From assembly GCF_010389155.1 (NCBI RefSeq), contig NC_057762.1, forward strand, positions 33,354,055-33,418,054: a stretch of DNA of 64,000 nucleotides, read 5' to 3'. This DNA comes from Erigeron canadensis (Eukaryota > Streptophyta > Magnoliopsida > Asterales > Asteraceae). The position numbers and the translations under genes were made by a program. The notes under the pieces were generated by a model, which saw nothing but the letters and a program-made list of their open reading frames with translations, did not search any database and had not been told where the DNA came from. Shown piece after piece: positions 60,001 through 64,000 of the stretch (its first letter is position 1; each line of letters starts with the position of its first letter).

Positions 60001-60362
60001 TCAGATTCCAATTCCTTTCATAGATTCCAATTCCTTCAAAAACATTCTGTGAACCAAACTGCCCCTTAGCATCTCTGGAAGTTTATTACTCCGTATTACT
60101 TTATCTCTATAAACTCGGCTCTCTGTATCAACTTTCAGTGATTTATGTGAAATTAACCCGTTGAAATAATTCATTATTGCAATTTTGTAACTGATTCTTT
60201 TTGTGGCAGCTGTTGAAGCTCATGTATCAGGCACCTGTTACTGCTGGTTACCATCAAAGCGTGTGGTCTAAAATTGGAAGGACAGTTAACCCCCTTATAT
60301 ATCAGTATGCACCATTTCTAAACACTCCCATCTCTGCTATACAACGGTGGTGGTTTAGGTAA
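54037..60362 (+). CDS. TMEM33/Pom33-family membrane protein, nine exons
   Basis: Exons 54037-54216, 55016-55130, 55308-55399, 56503-56628, 56720-56840, 56920-57004, 57153-57266, 57358-57397 and 60210-60362 join with GT-AG borders and matching phase to 341 residues. The start MGEEQEDGGQKLKKIAAEAY fits the plant family, as does DYENDPRWSDYWSNVLIPPH. A Ser/Pro-rich linker spans residues 75-110. Membrane segments are near 130-145 (VLVVAVLAMFPLIP), 197-213 and 266-280 (IGIGFLLIISLLS). The end is QYAPFLNTPISAIQRWWFR. TMEM33/Pom33 proteins sit in the ER and nuclear envelope and shape tubules or assist pore assembly; the plant role is not settled. The first part is duplicated as the pseudogene at 46268-48677. 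Confidence 0.95.
55416..55711. repeat. Exact 148-bp tandem duplication in intron 3 of the TMEM33-like gene
   Basis: 55416-55563 and 55564-55711 are, by eye, identical, each from GTAGTGTCGTATGTC to GGGAAACCAT. The pseudogene at 47560-47720 has a single, more diverged copy, so the doubling happened in this locus. It starts 17 bp after the exon 3 donor. Confidence 0.85.
55850..56470 (-). mobile_element. SINE-like relic in intron 3
   Basis: On the minus strand GGTTCAAATCTCACTAGG (B-box like, at about 56352-56335) is followed by about 130 bp and an A-run (56214-56205). An A box is not visible, so the 5' part is probably lost. The rest of the interval is non-coding intron. Confidence 0.35.
57398..60209 (+). 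other. Intron 8 of the TMEM33-like gene (2.8 kb)
   Basis: It contains a Harbinger-like element (59079-60065) and a probable minus-strand tRNA-derived relic (58610-58800: TTGGTCATAGATCAAGTGG as A box, GGTTCTATCC as B box). A T20-class homopolymer lies at about 57567. No exon is seen. The pseudogene has GH81 sequence where this intron should be. Confidence 0.6.
59079..60065. mobile_element. Harbinger/Tourist-like element, copy 2, in intron 8
   Basis: TTA flanks at 59076-59078 and 60066-60068. Ends GGTGGTGTTTGGTTC and GAACCAAACTGCCCC pair as inverted repeats. It has the same architecture and size as copy 1 (987 versus 982 bp). Interior CCACCACC-rich stretches give His/Val-rich false frames. Confidence 0.8.
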
Positions 60363-61099
60363 ACAATAGCATTTGCATGGGAAGTAACAGAGGAGAATAA
60401 GGATCAATATAGAACAATAATATTATGTAATGTAGCTAAGTTGAATCGTGTTCACTGATGGGGAGTTTTTACATGGTCTCATTTCTGGCTTTGCACAATT
60501 CCAAAGTCATAAGTTGAATATGTTATGTGATGGATAAGTTTTATTGTAGTTGTTAGACTTAGACCCAAGTTTTAGTAATTCACATTTTGGTTTTGGTTGG
60601 ATTTATAAAGGCGAAACGTTTTATAAAACTTAGTATCCAAATTGCGCATCGTACTTAACATATTTGTATGCAACAATCTTGTTTTTCTTTTTAAGGCTAT
60701 GTACGTTTTATTGTTTATGTTCTGTTCTACAAGCCGAAGTACACTGTATGTAGTTCTCGTGAATTATCTAAGAAACTATTCCATCCTTTTGAAATTATAT
60801 CTAGCGTAAGTTGCGTGGATCGTCCTTGTGTTTTTTTTTTTTTTTTTTTTTTAAATTTCTTATTATGAACCCTTCATTTCAAGAATTACAGTATAATTTT
60901 TTTTACGTATGCCCTTCAACGGGTTTAGTCAAAATGCATTTATTATTTATTTACTTTTTCATTAATCTTCAATTTCTACGTAATTTTCAATGCTTTTCTA
61001 TGCTCAAGCAATAAGGCTCATTTTATTCTATTTTTGTCGATTGTCATCTCAATTCATCATATGATTAACTTTCAGGATTCAATGGATTGATTCAATTAA
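60363..61099. other. 3' flank of the TMEM33-like gene
   Basis: Probably 3' UTR and spacer. A long T homopolymer (about 60831-60852) is present. No gene is seen. Confidence 0.4.
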
Positions 61100-62000
61100 G
61101 GGGGTGTTCATGGAATTTGTTGGAATTGATAGGAATTGGAATTTAAATTCCATTCCTTTCCATTGTTTGGTTGGTGAACATATGGAATTGGAATCTTAAA
61201 TTTTCCATCAAATTCCTCAAATGATGGAATTCACAATTTCTTTCACAAATCTTTTCCATGGAATTCATCTATTTTTATCAATACACTCTTTCAAAAGTAG
61301 ACACCAAGAAGCTAGTAAAAATTTTTTCAATTCTGGAATCTGATTTGAAGTCTTGCAATATCTTAACCTTTATCACCATCCACCACGCCCTCTCTTGCTT
61401 ATGATATTTCGCCGCCGGTATTATGAGATCTCACTGTCGCCCCGATCCAAACTCCATATGGGTTGTTTTTAAAAAAATTCTAGTTTGTTTTATGGGGAAA
61501 ATGAGATCTTGTAACTTTGTCAGATAATCCAACTGATGAAGTCATGGTATATGTCGAATAAAAAAAGAAAGTTGCAGTTGAATAACAAAATAAAGTTGCA
61601 TGTAAAGACTGAAAAAGGTAAAAACTGAAATGTTGGCTTTTGTGAAGATGAAGAAACACTTTTATAAAATATGTTAGATGAGATGGTCATTTGATTGTAT
61701 ATCTATCCATCTATATATTATTATAAGATACTATCATTATTATTATTTATTCATATTATTATTGTTATACTATTATTATTACTACTAATTTATTAAAGAT
61801 GTATATGTATAAAAAAAATTCTTATAAAAATATAGTAAAGGGTAATTTCATCATTTGCTATAGTTTTTATTTGAATTCATTTGAGTGAATTCCATTAAAT
61901 TCCGTCAACCAAACACTTGTCATATTTTAAAACTTCCAGATTCCAATTCCTTTAACGCATTCCAATTCTTTCAAAAACATTATGTGAACCAAACAGCCTC
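61100..62000. mobile_element. Harbinger/Tourist-like element, copy 3
   Basis: TAA flanks at 61097-61099 and 62001-62003. Starts GGGGGTGTTCATGG and ends GTGAACCAAACAGCCTC. At 901 bp it is shorter than copies 1 and 2 and more diverged at its ends, so it is likely the oldest insertion of the three. Confidence 0.7.
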
Positions 62001-62082
62001 TAAAGGGTTTATTAGAAAACGAAGTTAGTTTGCTTAAAAAGGTGAAGTTAGTTTGGATAATTAAAACAATAGGTGCTTAATA

Positions 62083-62203
62083 ATAATAATACCATCTCAG
62101 TTGGTTGAGTCGGTATTTTTACGCGTCAAAAAGGGGGTCGATCCTTGTTACCTCTAGAGAAGGCTTTTTGATGTGGCTTTTTCTTGGATATGTATCTAAC
62201 ATT
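62083..62203 (+). mobile_element. tRNA-like SINE fragment
   Basis: ACCATCTCAGTTGGTTGAGTCGG (A-box like) and GGGGTCGATCCTTG (B-box like) are spaced as in tRNA-derived SINEs. No target duplication was found. The LINE at 62219 is inserted directly after it. Confidence 0.45.
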
Positions 62204-63439
62204 GGATGTGACATACCTTTTTTTTTTTGAAAATTAACTTTTATTAACACGGCTGAACCAACAAAGTGGTTTGACAAACTATACAACCTTGTTAGTACAA
62301 AGCAAAATTACACCAACTTTCCCTAACTAATCGTACAATGTTTTTTTCTATTTCTATACCAAAGGAAGTCTAATGACCGTATGTCTTAAAAAATCTTTTC
62401 CGTATTGGCCCCGCCGTTGTTAAATCTCCTACCGTTCTGTGTTTTCCAAAGACACCAACAAGCAACGAAGACAATACAATTAATGGTTGCTTTCTCCATC
62501 TTTCCCATACTCCCAGGTTGGTAACAACGAAATAGATCTTTGACCGAAAACAAATAGATAGGGGGTATTTTACACCAAATGCTAATTCTTTGCCAAATCT
62601 GTGTCGCCACTGTGCATGAGCAGAACAGATGCTCATTAGTTTCCTCTTGCTGGTCACAAAGGCTGTACATGCCCGCGTCGAAATAACAGTTCCTTTTTTA
62701 CACTTAATCGGTACCCACTTAGAGCAGTTGAAAGTGAAACGATCCTTGTAATCTCCATCTCATCTCAAAAATTCCTTGCCAGCCTTCACATTGAAACCGT
62801 TTTTTGACCCACCAGTCCATTCCCAACGATCCCTATTTTCGTTTACCCCACTCCCCTCCAATAATGAAGTTAGTCTAAAACGTCCCCAGCTTCACCACTT
62901 ATTAACCCGCGACCTTCCTCATCTATACTATATTATAAAACAGATTTTCCCTAGATTTTCAACATTAAACTTAAAATTTTCAATATTGATTTTAAGTACT
63001 TTTCTAAAATAACCCTCCTATCTATTCTATATTTATCTAAAATAACTATAATACCCTTTTTCTCTCCTCAAATCTCAACCAATCATCTTTTTTTTCTCTC
63101 CTCTATAAATCATTTATTCTTCCAATTCATTCAAAATCTTTTATCTCAAAAACTGTACATCGATAAATTATAAAAATTGTATGGGTGTTCTTAAAATTTC
63201 AAGCTCTTTCATTAGAGATGTCATTCGATAAACTTTCGACAAATTTTTAAATCCGAGGGCGGAACCCGTATGGCCAAGGCATTTGACTATCATACTCTAT
63301 GACATATCAATTCCTATAACCTATCATACTCTATGACCTAGGTATCACCTTACTATCTCACCGCTAAAACGCACGAATACTTGCTCTCGTCATCAAATAA
63401 TACAAATTCGCCATTGTCAAAACAGGATGTGACATACCT
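62204..63439 (-). mobile_element. 5'-truncated LINE with 15-bp target duplication, carrying a nested Helitron-like unit
   Basis: The perfect direct repeat GGATGTGACATACCT lies at 62204-62218 and 63425-63439. Directly after the left copy is a T-run (poly(A) tail of a minus-strand element). 62670-62386 reads MYSLCDQQEETNEHLFCSC, the zf-RVT tail of a LINE ORF2, with a frameshift relative to 62657-62370. The region 62932-63389 is a separate Helitron-like unit inside it. Confidence 0.85.
62932..63389 (+). mobile_element. Helitron-like unit, CTCG family, best-preserved copy
   Basis: A|TCTATACTATATTATAAAAC at 62932 and ...GAATACTTGCTCTCG|T at 63389 bound 458 bp. Internal blocks ATCGATAAATTATAAAAATT and GAGGGCGGAACCCGTATGG are shared with the other members. 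The GC hairpin before the end is decayed (CCGCTAAAACGCACG). Nesting in the LINE shows it moved after the LINE insertion. Confidence 0.65.
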
Positions 63440-64000
63440 GATTGATAGAACCAACTATATGTATTGGTGTAGGCCTCGCCTTTGTCATTCTAACAATTGT
63501 TCACAATGCATATTTCTTTCGTTTCGAGCACGAACTGGACATATGAAGGAAAAATAACTACTTGGAAAAAATTTACAAATCTGTAAAACAAACCGTAAAT
63601 TACACCTAAATGAGTCCAAATATATACAGTATAATTTTTTTTTTTGGCGGCTTGATCATTGGGTTATAATCTCAATCGTACGGTCAGGAATTGTTTACAA
63701 TTAATTAACCCTACACCACCCAAGTGATTGATTAACGTTGACACCAAAGTGACCCAATTCCAATTCTTTTTAGCTCACATCGTTTACAATTACTAGTCAT
63801 TGTTTCCTCTTTATTAATAACATAAAGAATCCAATCAAAGATCTCTGCCAATTTCCATCTATCTTTTTTGAGGTAAAAATCTCTAAAACCCCTCTTTCAT
63901 TTTCTTATTCAATTTATATAAATATAAATATAAATAAATGTGCTCATTATGGTTTAATAATTAGTTGTCTTTCCACCTCCGTGATTTCAGTGTAATTGAT
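63440..64000. other. Right edge, nothing recognised
   Basis: No coding sequence or repeat end is recognised in the last 560 bases. Confidence 0.4.

Overview
The window reads as plant nuclear DNA, most likely from a eudicot. The evidence is small-exon genes with GT-AG introns, families restricted to plants or plant-like in architecture, very AT-rich spacers, and a dense, layered load of plant-type transposons (LINE, SINE, LTR, Helitron-like, hAT, MULE, Harbinger and Tigger-like pieces). Two short plastid-derived segments sit in the nuclear sequence. The species cannot be named from the sequence alone.

Layout. 657-4913 (minus) is a complete six-exon coiled-coil, tail-anchored protein gene. It diverges from a GH81 endo-1,3-beta-glucanase copy at 6162-8303 that carries stop codons. 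8408-16190 is transposon territory: a Helitron-like end, a MULE-type MITE, a Harbinger-like element and a nearly full-length 5.8 kb LINE with perfect target-site duplications. 16269-22827 holds a hAT-like element, a relic that may derive from a PWWP-domain gene, a SINE, a long solo-LTR-like unit full of tandem repeats, and scraps of an unrecognised gene. 23835-25386 is a head-to-tail cluster of Helitron-like repeats. 28842-32325 is a three-exon gene for a divergent, probably organelle-targeted protein that resembles small heat-shock proteins. A mosaic of plastid DNA (trnI-GAU 3' exon joined to a piece of psbB) and another Helitron-like insertion lie in its second intron.

35702 to about 41972 is a second copy of the 1141-8407 block. 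It begins exactly where a copia-type LTR ends. It keeps only two exons of the coiled-coil gene but has the one intact GH81 gene (39723-41891). 42200-44010 is a decayed hAT-type transposase. 46268-50690 is a chimeric pseudo-locus: eight decayed exons of a TMEM33-family gene run straight into a third, 5'-truncated and disrupted GH81 copy. The intact TMEM33-family gene lies at 54037-60362 in nine exons, with an exact 148-bp tandem duplication in one intron and a Harbinger-like element in another. The right edge (61100-63439) holds a third Harbinger-like copy, a SINE-like relic and a truncated LINE flanked by 15-bp target duplications with a Helitron-like unit nested in it.

The four genes that look able to encode protein (coiled-coil tail-anchored, GH81, sHSP-like, TMEM33-like) show no common pathway. 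The main interest is structural: repeated duplication of one neighbourhood, gene chimerism, and at least 18 Helitron-like ends or units that share a consistent insertion rule.
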